Both the position numbers and the translations under genes were made by a program. Source: Actinomycetes bacterium (GTDB lineage: Bacteria; Actinomycetota; Acidimicrobiia; IMCC26256; PALSA-610). Taken from it: a stretch of DNA of 39,602 nt. The DNA is taken from the NCBI GenBank assembly GCA_025360585.1, contig JANYBW010000054.1, positions 89,847 through 129,448 on the forward strand, read 5' to 3'. The notes under the pieces were generated by a model, which was not told the origin of the DNA, made no database searches, and was given only the letters and a program-made list of their open reading frames with translations. Shown piece after piece: positions 32,098 to 39,602 of the stretch (position 1 is the stretch's first letter; each line of letters starts with the position of its first letter).

Positions 32098-33742
32098 AGG
32101 CGCCGAGGTTTGCGTCGAGCGCGGTCTCGGGCAGGTTTGCGCTCGCCCGTTCGTGTTCAATACTCGCTCGGTAGCGAGCGGCTGCGGCCGCGATGTGTTC
32201 GGCTGACCAACCGAGTTCTGTGCCGATCAGTGCTGCGATTTCGTCGGCGCCCGCCGCGGAGGCGTCGCGAGCTAACAAGCGGGCTCGGGTCCGGCGCGAC
32301 AACACGTCGTCGAGTGTGTATGCCATCTCATCACGGACGGCATAGATCGCTTCAGCTTTGAGATATGGCAAACCAGGGATCAGTGGCTCACTCAATGTCG
32401 GATCGTTCGCGATGAGCGCGGCAATTGCGTTCGCGTTCGAACCGAAGCGCGACTGGAGGTGCTCACCTTGGCCGGTTGTGTCCCAGCCGACGGCACCGTT
32501 GAGCTGTAACCGTTTGGTCACTGACTTCGTTTTGATTTCGAGTTGATCACAGGCATCGTTGATCGCGTCTGCGGCCATGCGCCGATACGTCGTGAGCTTG
32601 CCGCCGTTCACGGTGACGACACCCGATGCCGAGCGTCGGATCGAATGCCGTCGCGAAAGATCCGCGGTGCGGCCACTCGTCGCTTGCTTCACGAGCGGAC
32701 GCAGCCCGGCCCACGTACCCAAAACATCGGCTTCGGTCAGGTTGACGTCGCACGAAAAGTTGATTGCCCGTAGGCAGTATTCGATATCTTCGGGCGTGCA
32801 CTGCGGGTCGTCGACATCGCCGTTGTAGTCGGTATCGGTCGTACCGATGTAGGTGAACTGCGGCGTGCCGCTGCCGTCGTCGCCCCACGGAACTACGAAA
32901 ACTGAGCGCTTATCTTTGGGGACCGGCACGACCGCGGCAATGTCGTTGCGGACTTTCGACCACGGCACGGTGATGTGCATGCCTTTGGCCGGGCGAATCG
33001 AGGACGGATGTTTCCCTTCGTCGAGGGCGCGAACATCATCGGACCACACGCCAGTCGCATTCACGACCGTGCGCGCATTGATATCAAAGCGCTTACCGTC
33101 GGCTTCGACTGTCGCGCCGATGCATTTCGCGCCATCCTTACGTAACGCGACAACGTTGGTGTAGTTCGCGAGGGTGGCACCGTGTTCAGCCGCAGTGCGA
33201 GCAATCGTGATAACGAGCCGCGAATCGTCGGCGCGTGCGTCGTAGTAGAGGTACCCGTACGCGATGCGATCCACACGCAAGGTCGGCACGTGTCGTTTGG
33301 CTTCTGCTGCACTGACCTTTTTGTGGAGCTTGCCAATACGCGCGCCGCCGGTGAAGTCGTACATCCACATCGACGTGCCGACGATACGTGCGATGCGCTT
33401 ATTGAACAGGTTGTCTTTGCCTTTGAATACCGGCAAAAGAAACGGCAAGATGCGCACGACGTGAGGCGCGGTGTAGAGCAGGTTTTGGCGTTCTGCGAGC
33501 GCTTCGTAGACGAGACGGAACTCCTTTTGTTGCAAGTACCGCAAGCCACCGTGCACGAGCTTCGAAGATTTGCTCGAAGTGCCCGATGAGAAGTCGTCGC
33601 GTTCGACGAGCGCGACCTTGAGGCCCCGGCTCGCAGCGTCGAGCGCGCACCCAACGCCAGTGATGCCACCACCGATGATGAGAACATCGAACGTCTCGCT
33701 TGAGGCAAGCCGGTCGAGCGCTTGGGCACGGAGAAAGGTCAC
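32096..33742 (-). CDS. glpD: Glycerol-3-phosphate dehydrogenase (FAD-dependent)
   Basis: 548 residues. It oxidises glycerol 3-phosphate to dihydroxyacetone phosphate and passes electrons to the quinone pool at the membrane. The FAD motif is DVLIIGGGITGVGCALDAASRGLKVALVERDDFSSGTSSKSSKLVHGGLRYL. Further conserved blocks are NATGVWSDDV, YIGTTDTDYNGD, TWAGLRPLV and VTVNGGKLTTYRRMA, followed by a C-terminal helical domain. GTG 33742 is preferred over GTG 33748 because TAACAT lies seven bases before it. With glpK it forms the usual glycerol pathway. The adjacent CoA-transferase gene starts upstream on the same strand. Confidence 0.94.
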   Translation of the reverse strand: MTFLRAQALDRLASSETFDVLIIGGGITGVGCALDAASRGLKVALVERDDFSSGTSSKSSKLVHGGLRYLQQKEFRLVYEALAERQNLLYTAPHVVRILPFLLPVFKGKDNLFNKRIARIVGTSMWMYDFTGGARIGKLHKKVSAAEAKRHVPTLRVDRIAYGYLYYDARADDSRLVITIARTAAEHGATLANYTNVVALRKDGAKCIGATVEADGKRFDINARTVVNATGVWSDDVRALDEGKHPSSIRPAKGMHITVPWSKVRNDIAAVVPVPKDKRSVFVVPWGDDGSGTPQFTYIGTTDTDYNGDVDDPQCTPEDIEYCLRAINFSCDVNLTEADVLGTWAGLRPLVKQATSGRTADLSRRHSIRRSASGVVTVNGGKLTTYRRMAADAINDACDQLEIKTKSVTKRLQLNGAVGWDTTGQGEHLQSRFGSNANAIAALIANDPTLSEPLIPGLPYLKAEAIYAVRDEMAYTLDDVLSRRTRARLLARDASAAGADEIAALIGTELGWSAEHIAAAAARYRASIEHERASANLPETALDANLGA

Positions 33743-33749
33743 GCCCACA

Positions 33750-33755
33750 ATGTTA
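33750..33755 (-). promoter_or_regulatory. Candidate leaderless -10 box for glpD
   Basis: Minus-strand TAACAT (TANNNT) ends seven bases before the GTG at 33742. It supports that start over GTG 33748. Confidence 0.4.
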
Positions 33756-33763
33756 CCGACGGG

Positions 33764-35065
33764 TCACCACGACCCCCGAGCTGTTCCCGATGAGGGCTTT
33801 CGTGGCGGTCGGGCGGAGAGCGCTCCCTCCGATTCGAACCCGGCAACCTGAACGGCTGAATACCCCAGCCGCTCGGTGAGCACTGCGCTGTTGTGTTCGC
33901 CTCGATACGCAGGCTCACCCCGCACTCCAACCTCGGCGTTCGTGAAGCGAAACGGAGACTGTAGGACGGGAATCGCCGGTGATCCTGCCGGTGTTCCCGC
34001 CGGTGATCCTGCCGGTGATCCTGCCGGTGTGATGGCGACGAGTACACCTCGTTCCTTGGCCCATTGGGTATCCAAAATATTGCCGACGCTGCGCACGACG
34101 CCGTTCGCTAGCCCGGCGTCGGATAGTGCGACGGCGAGATCGCCAGCGGTCATTGTTGCTGCCCAGTCGCGCAGGATATTGAGCAGGGTTTCTCGGTGAT
34201 CTCTACGAGTTGTGAGCGTTGCAAACCGCGCGTCTTCACCGAGATCGCGACGTCCGAGCGCTCGGCAATAGTTCTCGAACACGCCGATTCCAGCCGGGTC
34301 GCCGGCGATAACGGTTTGTCTGCCGTCGGCCGTCGTCACGATTGGGGAGTAGGCCGGTGCGAGTGTGGGCCAACGATCAGGGTCGTGCGCATCTGCGGGT
34401 GCGTAATCCCAGTGGGCGAAATCTTGCACAAACAACATTGCTTCGGCCATCGCGACATCAATGTGATCGCCGATTCCGCCGTTGCGTTGCCGAGCAAACA
34501 GCGCCGCAAGCAAAGCAGTACTCGCAGCCATTCCTGCGTACACATCGGCGTGTGACATACCCGCTTGGGTGGGCGGCGAAGGTACTCCTGTCGCATCGGT
34601 ACGCATGCGCACCCCCGTTTCAATCAGGCCAGCTTCGGCGTGCACGACGACTGCATACGCTCGCCGATCGGCCCACACACCCGTTTGGCCGTAGCCGCTA
34701 ATCGATGCGTAGACGACACCAGGATTGTTGCGCCGTACCTTCGCGTAGTCGAGCCCGAACTTCTCCATCACGCCAGGGCGAAAATTCTCTAACACAACAT
34801 CGGCCTGCTCACACAGTTGCTGTGCGATCGTTGCGCCCTGTGGGTGAGAAAGATCTATGGAAACATTTTGTTTTCCGCAGTTCTGCTGGGCGTAGTACAA
34901 CGAAGTCGATCCCACGCGCGGGTAGGCGTAGCGCGTGAGATCTCCTTCGGGTGGTTCTACTTTGATTACGTCGGCGCCCAGATCGTGGAGCATCCTGCCG
35001 ACGATCGGGCCCGACAACACGCGGGTGAAATCAACAACCAACAATCCATCCAACGGCGCTGCCAT
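33764..35065 (-). CDS. CaiB/BaiF (type III) CoA-transferase family protein
   Basis: 433 residues. These enzymes move CoA between acyl groups. Seen: GLLVVDFTRVLSGPIVGRMLHDLGADVIKVEPPEGD (N-terminal fold), YYAQQNCGKQNVSIDL, LCEQADVVLENFRPGVMEKFGLDY, ASISGYGQTG and GGIGDHIDVAMAEAML with the catalytic Asp. Acyl partners unknown. Near the C-terminus a four-unit 12-bp repeat encodes PAGSPAGSPAGTPAGSP in a surface loop. ATG 35065 is chosen because TAGGTT lies seven bases upstream; the longer frame runs into the next gene. It is 22 bp upstream of glpD on the same strand. Confidence 0.92.
   Translation of the reverse strand: MAAPLDGLLVVDFTRVLSGPIVGRMLHDLGADVIKVEPPEGDLTRYAYPRVGSTSLYYAQQNCGKQNVSIDLSHPQGATIAQQLCEQADVVLENFRPGVMEKFGLDYAKVRRNNPGVVYASISGYGQTGVWADRRAYAVVVHAEAGLIETGVRMRTDATGVPSPPTQAGMSHADVYAGMAASTALLAALFARQRNGGIGDHIDVAMAEAMLFVQDFAHWDYAPADAHDPDRWPTLAPAYSPIVTTADGRQTVIAGDPAGIGVFENYCRALGRRDLGEDARFATLTTRRDHRETLLNILRDWAATMTAGDLAVALSDAGLANGVVRSVGNILDTQWAKERGVLVAITPAGSPAGSPAGTPAGSPAIPVLQSPFRFTNAEVGVRGEPAYRGEHNSAVLTERLGYSAVQVAGFESEGALSARPPRKPSSGTARGSW
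33979..34030. repeat. 12-bp in-frame tandem repeat in the CoA-transferase gene
   Basis: Four 12-bp units from 33979 to 34026: GGTGATCCTGCC, then GGTGTTCCCGCC, then GGTGATCCTGCC twice, followed by a partial unit. They encode a PAGSPAGSPAGTPAGSP loop. The unit is a multiple of three, so changes in copy number keep the frame. Confidence 0.9.
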
Positions 35066-35072
35066 GTAATCG

Positions 35073-35078
35073 AACCTA
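35073..35078 (-). promoter_or_regulatory. Candidate leaderless -10 box for the CoA-transferase gene
   Basis: Minus-strand TAGGTT (TANNNT) ends seven bases before ATG 35065. Confidence 0.4.
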
Positions 35079-35144
35079 CTGCGGCGATTGATCGTGGTGG
35101 ACCTCGCCGCCGGAGCGCAGCGCAGGCAATGCAACCCTCAACTT

Positions 35145-37373
35145 CTATTCGAACTGTGCTTGAACCACGTCGACCAAGCGACGGCCTGCGGCCAACGGCG
35201 TCGTGTGGGTGCGTTCCATACCGATTGCCGTGGCGATCAGCGTGCTGCCACCCGCGGCAAGCCATACCCAAGAAGGAACGGCTCGGGCTGGGCTCACCAC
35301 AACGTCGCCAGTGATCACGACGAGTGCGGTCGTACCCAAGATCAGTGGTGCTGCGAGCCGTTTTCCTGCACCGATTGCTACGGCGATTACCGCGATGATT
35401 CCGGCAACGAGCAAGTGATATTTCGCGCCATGATTTACGCCGAGCAGTAATGATGGCGCGAACGCGGCAAGGAGCGCGGGAGCGTATGCGGTCCAGGAAG
35501 AAGCTTGGGTCGTTGTGGCTGCGGTCGTTTGCCCGGAAACGATCACACTGCGACGATGTAGCCCGCCCGCGATCGCGAGGTGCGCGGCCAGCGGCAGTAC
35601 ATACCACTCGACGGGATTCACATGATGGATTGCCAGCGTTGTCCATGTGCCGTACAGCAGGAGCCCGCCACCCACGTTGCCGAGCATGAAGTTGCGAGCG
35701 ATGAGCCCGTGAGCAAGCACGCCAACGCCCGTGATGATCAATGCTGTGCCGAACAACGCTGCGTGATCAAGCGTCGCGATTCCGAGGCCAAAGGCACTGG
35801 AAAACAGGCTTATCGTCACAACCGGAGGGCGCCACTCTCGCTTCATATGCGCGGCCGTGGCCATGAGTGCGGCGCCAACGCAACTGACGATCAACAACAT
35901 TGGACGGCGTTGAACGTGGAAGTCGAACATGGTGAACGCTTCTAACAATGCGGCGGGAGTGACCGCGAACCACAACCAGGACGACCGGTGTTCGATGATG
36001 GCAATGCTGAGGATCGTGATCGTTGCCCCTGCGGCGAATGTAGGTGACCAGTGGGTGCCATGGGCTGCGAGAATCGACCAGGTCATGACCGGCATTGCGA
36101 TCGGCGCTACGGAACGGCGCGTGATCGTTGCGACTACTGCGAGCCCGAATGCGATCGCCGCGAGAATCGCGCCGTTCGAAACCAGTGCGGAAGTTGCCGC
36201 GAGCCCTGCGGCTGTAAGGCCAACGACGCGTAATTGACTGATGGTTGAATCTTCGCTTGTATCGGTATCGCCGGCAACCGCGATTGACCATGCGAGCGCG
36301 GTCAGCAAGAGCCCCCATTTCATTGAGGGAGTGGCGCGAATGGGTAACAACATCAGTGCGTTGAAGCCGATCGCGACGGTCGGGAGAGCCGCAACGACTT
36401 CGCCGATTCGGGCGAGGTGCTGCGTGGGCTTGCGGAACAGTTGATCGTTGCGAAAACCGAATGCAACGAGTTCGAACAGTACAAAGAGTGCGGGAATGCT
36501 GAGCGAACGCAGCATCGATTGGTGGGGGAGCGCCACGAGCGCGAGCGCGCCGTTCATGATGAATGCGCCAACCGCGACAGCGCCGAGTGCGATACTGCGA
36601 TCGCGATACGCCCACACCGCGAGCGCAAGTGCGGTCAATACTGCGGTAGCGATGTGCCACTGTGGGATTGCGTTGATAATTCCGGCTCGGGTTGCCACAC
36701 CGTGACCCCAAGCTATGTCCGCGTGGCGCATGTAGAAATCGCTCACGAGTAACGCAACCGGCGCGAACGCGCTGGCAGCCGCGAGGGTTAGCGCGCCTCT
36801 CCGATCCCTATTTGCGATCGCGAAACTGAGTGCGATCGCGGCAGCAATCGCCGGCGCGGACGTGTGGGTGTTGACCGAGAATCCAACGACTCCGATGCCA
36901 ATCGCGACTGGCCTCGTGTAGTCGAGCACGACCGATCGCATGAACCGTTGGAGCAGGATGATCGCGCCCAAGCCCGTTAACCCCTGCAGAATGAGCAGTT
37001 GCGGCCAACTCCACGTATAGGACTTCGCGACTGCTGTCGCGTCGATAGGGATGAGCAACGCCCCGAGGTGCGCGAGCGCCATCGCGGTCACGGGCATACG
37101 GGCCCGCATTTTTATACCTGCGGTGAGTGCAGCCGCTGTCGCGGCCATCAAAACGCCGAACTTCGCCCAGTTACTCAAGCTCTGCCATTGCACGATCGTG
37201 AAGACTGCAAGTGCCGCGAACAACAACGCGGTTCCGGTCGCCGCGAGCCAGGTAATCGCCGCGGGGCGAGCAGCATCACGATTCGGACCGTCGGGATTCT
37301 GTGGCGAGGGAGGCGTGATTGTTTCGGGTGGTGCAGGTGGGAGTGGCGGTACGGGAATCTCGGTCGTGTTCAT
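35145..37373 (-). CDS. Very large polytopic membrane protein (SCO7613 C-terminal type)
   Basis: 742 residues, nearly all hydrophobic helices (about 20), preceded by a proline-rich cytoplasmic N-terminus (PVPPLPPAPPETITPP). The overall look, with many short Ala/Leu/Ile-rich helices and few loops, matches the actinobacterial membrane proteins annotated with an SCO7613 C-terminal or DUF2157-like domain, whose function is unknown. No transporter signature is evident. ATG 37373 has GGAG nine bases upstream. It sits between the CoA-transferase and the acyltransferase-3 gene, all on one strand; shared envelope work is possible but unproved. Confidence 0.75.
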   Translation of the reverse strand: MNTTEIPVPPLPPAPPETITPPSPQNPDGPNRDAARPAAITWLAATGTALLFAALAVFTIVQWQSLSNWAKFGVLMAATAAALTAGIKMRARMPVTAMALAHLGALLIPIDATAVAKSYTWSWPQLLILQGLTGLGAIILLQRFMRSVVLDYTRPVAIGIGVVGFSVNTHTSAPAIAAAIALSFAIANRDRRGALTLAAASAFAPVALLVSDFYMRHADIAWGHGVATRAGIINAIPQWHIATAVLTALALAVWAYRDRSIALGAVAVGAFIMNGALALVALPHQSMLRSLSIPALFVLFELVAFGFRNDQLFRKPTQHLARIGEVVAALPTVAIGFNALMLLPIRATPSMKWGLLLTALAWSIAVAGDTDTSEDSTISQLRVVGLTAAGLAATSALVSNGAILAAIAFGLAVVATITRRSVAPIAMPVMTWSILAAHGTHWSPTFAAGATITILSIAIIEHRSSWLWFAVTPAALLEAFTMFDFHVQRRPMLLIVSCVGAALMATAAHMKREWRPPVVTISLFSSAFGLGIATLDHAALFGTALIITGVGVLAHGLIARNFMLGNVGGGLLLYGTWTTLAIHHVNPVEWYVLPLAAHLAIAGGLHRRSVIVSGQTTAATTTQASSWTAYAPALLAAFAPSLLLGVNHGAKYHLLVAGIIAVIAVAIGAGKRLAAPLILGTTALVVITGDVVVSPARAVPSWVWLAAGGSTLIATAIGMERTHTTPLAAGRRLVDVVQAQFE

Positions 37374-37428
37374 AACGGAATGCTCCAGTCGGGTGAAAAG
37401 ATCAAGAAATTAGGTAAGTATTGCGGTG

Positions 37429-38865
37429 CTATTTGTGGTTTGCCTTCGGCCGTAAGAGGGCGGCGCCGAGTAACAGCAGCACCAAGCACTGCAAAGTTGA
37501 GAGTGTGATGACTGCGATGTGTGCACGGCCGGGAGCGCCGAGTTGCACAAGATCGGTTGCCGCCACGCCTCCTATGCCGATAACTACGCCGAACACGCCG
37601 AGCGTGGTGAGCGCGGCCTTGGGGACCGCATTGGCTGTGTGCGCGTGGATTGGCCGTTCAAGTTTGCTGAACACCGCGACGAGCGCGCTCAACGGGACAA
37701 GCAACGCGCTAAACCACACTGGCCGCGTCAGCCACCACATCGCCGAACCCGCGGCGGGTTGCGCAACCGCAACTTTGCTCATCACGGTCAAGACGATGAT
37801 CATGGCCGTGAGGTGCCAGAGAAACACCGTCATGATGATGCCATTGAGCGCAACGACGGCCGTCCAGTTACGTTCGCGTTGCAACCAGCGGGTGAGTGTG
37901 GAGCGAGCCAAGAGCACCAACGCGACCTGCATGACGGTAAGCACCAACAAACAGATCGTGGGCGGGCTCATGTTGCTGATGCGCTCGCCGGGCAAACCCA
38001 CCATCGAAACTGGATACGGCCCGACGGTGGTGAGCAATATCAGCGTTGCGAACGCGGCGGCCGCGATGCCCCGCAAGCCACGAGGTGAGAACCGCAAGAG
38101 CGTGCCGTCGGCGTACAAGAAACCGAGCTGCTGTGCGAATAGCCACACGAAGAACAGGTTGAAAAATCCTAAGCCGTCGAGCCCAAAGCTGAAGCGGCTG
38201 ACATCGACTGCAATCGCGCTCAGCGTGAGTGCTGCGAGCACCCACGCCCCATGATGATCGTGGCGGCTGCGCATCCACGGCGCGAGGGCCGTGACCATCA
38301 GGTACACCGCGATGAACCACAAGGGTTGGGCAACGAGTTTTGTTGCTGGACCAAGCAGGCTGTTGGAGAGGCCGAGTCGACCGAGCAAGATTGCCAATGG
38401 CACCCATACCGCGAGCAGCACAAACACGGGGCGTAACAATCGCTCGGCGCGACTCACAACGAACTCAGCGCTGCTTTTGCCCCTGCGGCGCATGGCGGTG
38501 ATCGTGACGGAGTTCGAGAAACCGCCAACGAAAAAGAACACAGGAATGACTTGGAGAATCCACGTGAGGTGTTGCAGCATCGGCACCGCGGTCAACGTGT
38601 TCGCGGCATGGAAACGCCCATTGCGAATCGTGACCGACGCCATGAGCCAGTGACCCAACACCACGACGATGATGCTCGCGGCACGAAGAAAATCAACGAC
38701 CCGATCGCGATCATCTGGCGTGTTCTGTGCGAGTACCTTGGCGCTGGCCCCGGCGGCTCGGGCAGCTCGGGCGGTTCTGGCGTTGTGCTTGGCGGCAGAG
38801 GGGAGGGGAGTACCGCTGGGCGCGTGGGGTGCCGGGTCGGGGCTGCGGAGGGTCGCTTGTGTCAT
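37429..38865 (-). CDS. Acyltransferase 3 family membrane protein
   Basis: 478 residues. After a 50-residue Ala/Pro-rich cytoplasmic tail comes DDRDRVVDFLRAASIIVVVLGHW, the 'R...lD.lRa.a.l.V...H' opening of acyltransferase 3 (OafA/NodX type) with the active-site histidine in GHW, followed by about ten membrane helices. VIPVFFFVGGFSNS matches the family 'vplFFflSGf'. It likely O-acylates a surface glycan, lipid or secondary metabolite. Start ATG 38865 is clean. The gene is 55 bp downstream of nothing obvious and 55 bp upstream of the large membrane protein gene. Confidence 0.9.
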   Translation of the reverse strand: MTQATLRSPDPAPHAPSGTPLPSAAKHNARTARAARAAGASAKVLAQNTPDDRDRVVDFLRAASIIVVVLGHWLMASVTIRNGRFHAANTLTAVPMLQHLTWILQVIPVFFFVGGFSNSVTITAMRRRGKSSAEFVVSRAERLLRPVFVLLAVWVPLAILLGRLGLSNSLLGPATKLVAQPLWFIAVYLMVTALAPWMRSRHDHHGAWVLAALTLSAIAVDVSRFSFGLDGLGFFNLFFVWLFAQQLGFLYADGTLLRFSPRGLRGIAAAAFATLILLTTVGPYPVSMVGLPGERISNMSPPTICLLVLTVMQVALVLLARSTLTRWLQRERNWTAVVALNGIIMTVFLWHLTAMIIVLTVMSKVAVAQPAAGSAMWWLTRPVWFSALLVPLSALVAVFSKLERPIHAHTANAVPKAALTTLGVFGVVIGIGGVAATDLVQLGAPGRAHIAVITLSTLQCLVLLLLGAALLRPKANHK

Positions 38866-38908
38866 ACGACCAGACTCGGCGATATCGGCTGGTGCGCCTA
38901 CCCGCCGA

Positions 38909-38932
38909 ATCCCCTAAAGTCGACTAGGGGAT
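38909..38932. promoter_or_regulatory. Palindrome upstream of the acyltransferase gene
   Basis: Eight-base arms ATCCCCTA / TAGGGGAT around AAGTCGAC, whose AGTCGACT overlap is itself palindromic. It lies 44 bp upstream of the acyltransferase start and downstream of the toxin gene. It may be an operator or a structural element; there is no T-tract. Confidence 0.45.
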
Positions 38933-38976
38933 CCCCCAGAGCGCGCGACGATTGACACCGTGACTGGTGGGCGGAG

Positions 38977-39408
38977 CTAGCCGGTCGCGAACGTTCTGTA
39001 CTGTACTTTGAGCGCCTTGGCGGCCTTGCGAATGTGGATTCCGTCGTCACCTTTCCAAACCGCAAGGGTGGCATGAAGATGTTCGGCCGCGGCGATTGCT
39101 TCCGCTCCGAGCGTGGACAGGCGATGCATGTCCGCAATCTGGGCCATTCGAAACGCAACCGTCGTGAGTGGGGCGATCTCGATTCCGTTGAGTGACAGCA
39201 GCCGTTCGCCGAGCGCGACACGTTGTGCTTGCGTCCAGTGGCCAGTGAGTTGGCCGCCCCGAGCAGACACGATGCTTTTGCACAGTCGCAGCACGTAGAG
39301 ATTTGTTGTGCACGGTTCGTGCGTCGCCACCAACTTCGACAAAGTCGCGTTCGCGCTATCCGCCAGCAGATCGCGCAAGAGGTGGTCGTCGAGAACGACC
39401 CGTTTCAC
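38977..39408 (-). CDS. VapC-like PIN-domain toxin
   Basis: 143 residues, the length of PIN toxins. It starts MKRVVLDDHLLRDLLADS, where the acidic D7/D8 of the first strand fit the metal site, followed by TTNLYVLRLCKSIV and a late EAIAAAEHLHATLAVW. The canonical third Asp of the PIN motif is not plain, so it is a divergent member of an actinobacterial group. It would be an RNase held in check by the antitoxin encoded just upstream. Its GTG start overlaps that antitoxin's stop (GTGA). The toxin function is inferred from gene order and weak motifs. Confidence 0.72.
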   Translation of the reverse strand: MKRVVLDDHLLRDLLADSANATLSKLVATHEPCTTNLYVLRLCKSIVSARGGQLTGHWTQAQRVALGERLLSLNGIEIAPLTTVAFRMAQIADMHRLSTLGAEAIAAAEHLHATLAVWKGDDGIHIRKAAKALKVQYRTFATG

Positions 39409-39602
39409 GTTGTTTGGAGATCGGGATCGTCGAGATTTGCAACGAAGTTCGCGTGGGCTTCACCCGGCAACAAATCGTTCAGGAGCCGGCGGCCTTTGCC
39501 GTGAGGCACGGTAAGCACGCCGAAGCCGAGATCGATGACTTCGACTGGGCCGCCATCATCGAGATTCCAGCGATGGCGAACTGCGGCAGGTAGCGACACC
39601 TG
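39405..39602 (-). CDS. VapB-like (AbrB/SpoVT fold) antitoxin, 5' end outside window
   Basis: The frame is open to the window edge. The visible residues start QVSLPAAVRHRWNLDDGGPVEV, the SpoVT/AbrB strand-helix-strand pattern '...rGqvtiPa.vR.r..l..G..vev', and end FVANLDDPDLQTT. A GTG at 39599 could start it, but the motif seems to lack its first strand, so the gene likely begins upstream. Four-base overlap with the toxin gene is typical of vapBC operons. Confidence 0.75.
   Translation of the reverse strand, partial: QVSLPAAVRHRWNLDDGGPVEVIDLGFGVLTVPHGKGRRLLNDLLPGEAHANFVANLDDPDLQTT

Noticed and set aside
31942-32160. Upstream extension of glpK as a Pro/Ser/Lys/His repeat protein
   Set aside because: It is only the translation of the 13-bp tandem repeat; glpK has a better start at 31941 preceded by a TANNNT box.
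1-39602. Prophage, integrative element or defence island
   Set aside because: No integrase, phage, restriction, Cas or transposase gene was recognised; only small repeats, an intein and a toxin-antitoxin pair are mobile-type features.

Overview
This window looks like ordinary chromosome from a moderately GC-rich actinobacterium. I would guess the Acidimicrobiia or a close relative. That rests on gene order, the GuaB3 paralogue, many GTG starts and what looks like widespread leaderless transcription; no rRNA or other marker gene is present. The order pcrA/uvrD - small membrane-protein gene (opposite strand) - sucC - sucD - purN - purH, continuing to folD and mdh, matches actinobacterial chromosomes as I know them (uvrD1-Rv0950c-sucC-sucD...purN-purH in Mycobacterium). 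I see no rRNA, tRNA, CRISPR array, transposase, integrase or phage gene.

Layout. 1-5031: the 3' end of an FtsX-type permease, an MFS exporter on the minus strand, then guaB3 and guaA. 5032-5332: a gene-free stretch with a 39-bp direct repeat and a hairpin before fba. 5333-10183: class I aldolase, a flavin-reductase-like gene and MFS gene divergent from a mirrored promoter, a sterol-desaturase-like membrane enzyme and a ComB-family phosphatase. 10215-13529: PcrA/UvrD helicase interrupted by a 327-residue intein. 13550-23036: the housekeeping block sucCD, two FKBP genes (minus), purN, purH, folD, a zinc-ribbon membrane protein, a J-domain protein and mdh. 23074-30482: accessory genes, namely an exported protein, a molybdopterin oxidoreductase, ogt, a CDF metal transporter, a translationally coupled three-gene set (free-standing phosphohistidine swivel domain, unknown protein, AttH/DUF7065-like protein) and a small membrane protein. 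30502-38865, all minus: glycerol kinase, glycerol-3-phosphate dehydrogenase, CaiB-type CoA-transferase, a very large polytopic membrane protein and an acyltransferase-3 protein. 38977-39602: a VapC-like toxin and VapB-like antitoxin running off the end.

How the genes fit together. GuaB3 and GuaA act at IMP/XMP to GMP, PurN and PurH make IMP, and FolD supplies the 10-formyl-tetrahydrofolate PurN and PurH consume. SucCD and Mdh are TCA steps. GlpD and GlpK handle glycerol, feeding triose phosphate towards the aldolase.

The most interesting signals are: (a) the uncharacterised coupled trio at 27630-30033, in which an orphan phosphohistidine domain has no kinase partner nearby; (b) small dispersed repeats, one of which inserted in the 3' end of the CDF gene with a 40-bp duplication and is related to sequence at the guaA start codon; (c) two 51-bp palindromes, one with a compensatory base-pair change; (d) a mirrored bidirectional promoter in which each start codon is preceded by the same block; (e) a recurring TANNNT box 6-8 nt before start codons; and (f) the helicase intein. 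All functions are read from the sequence by eye; no searches were run.
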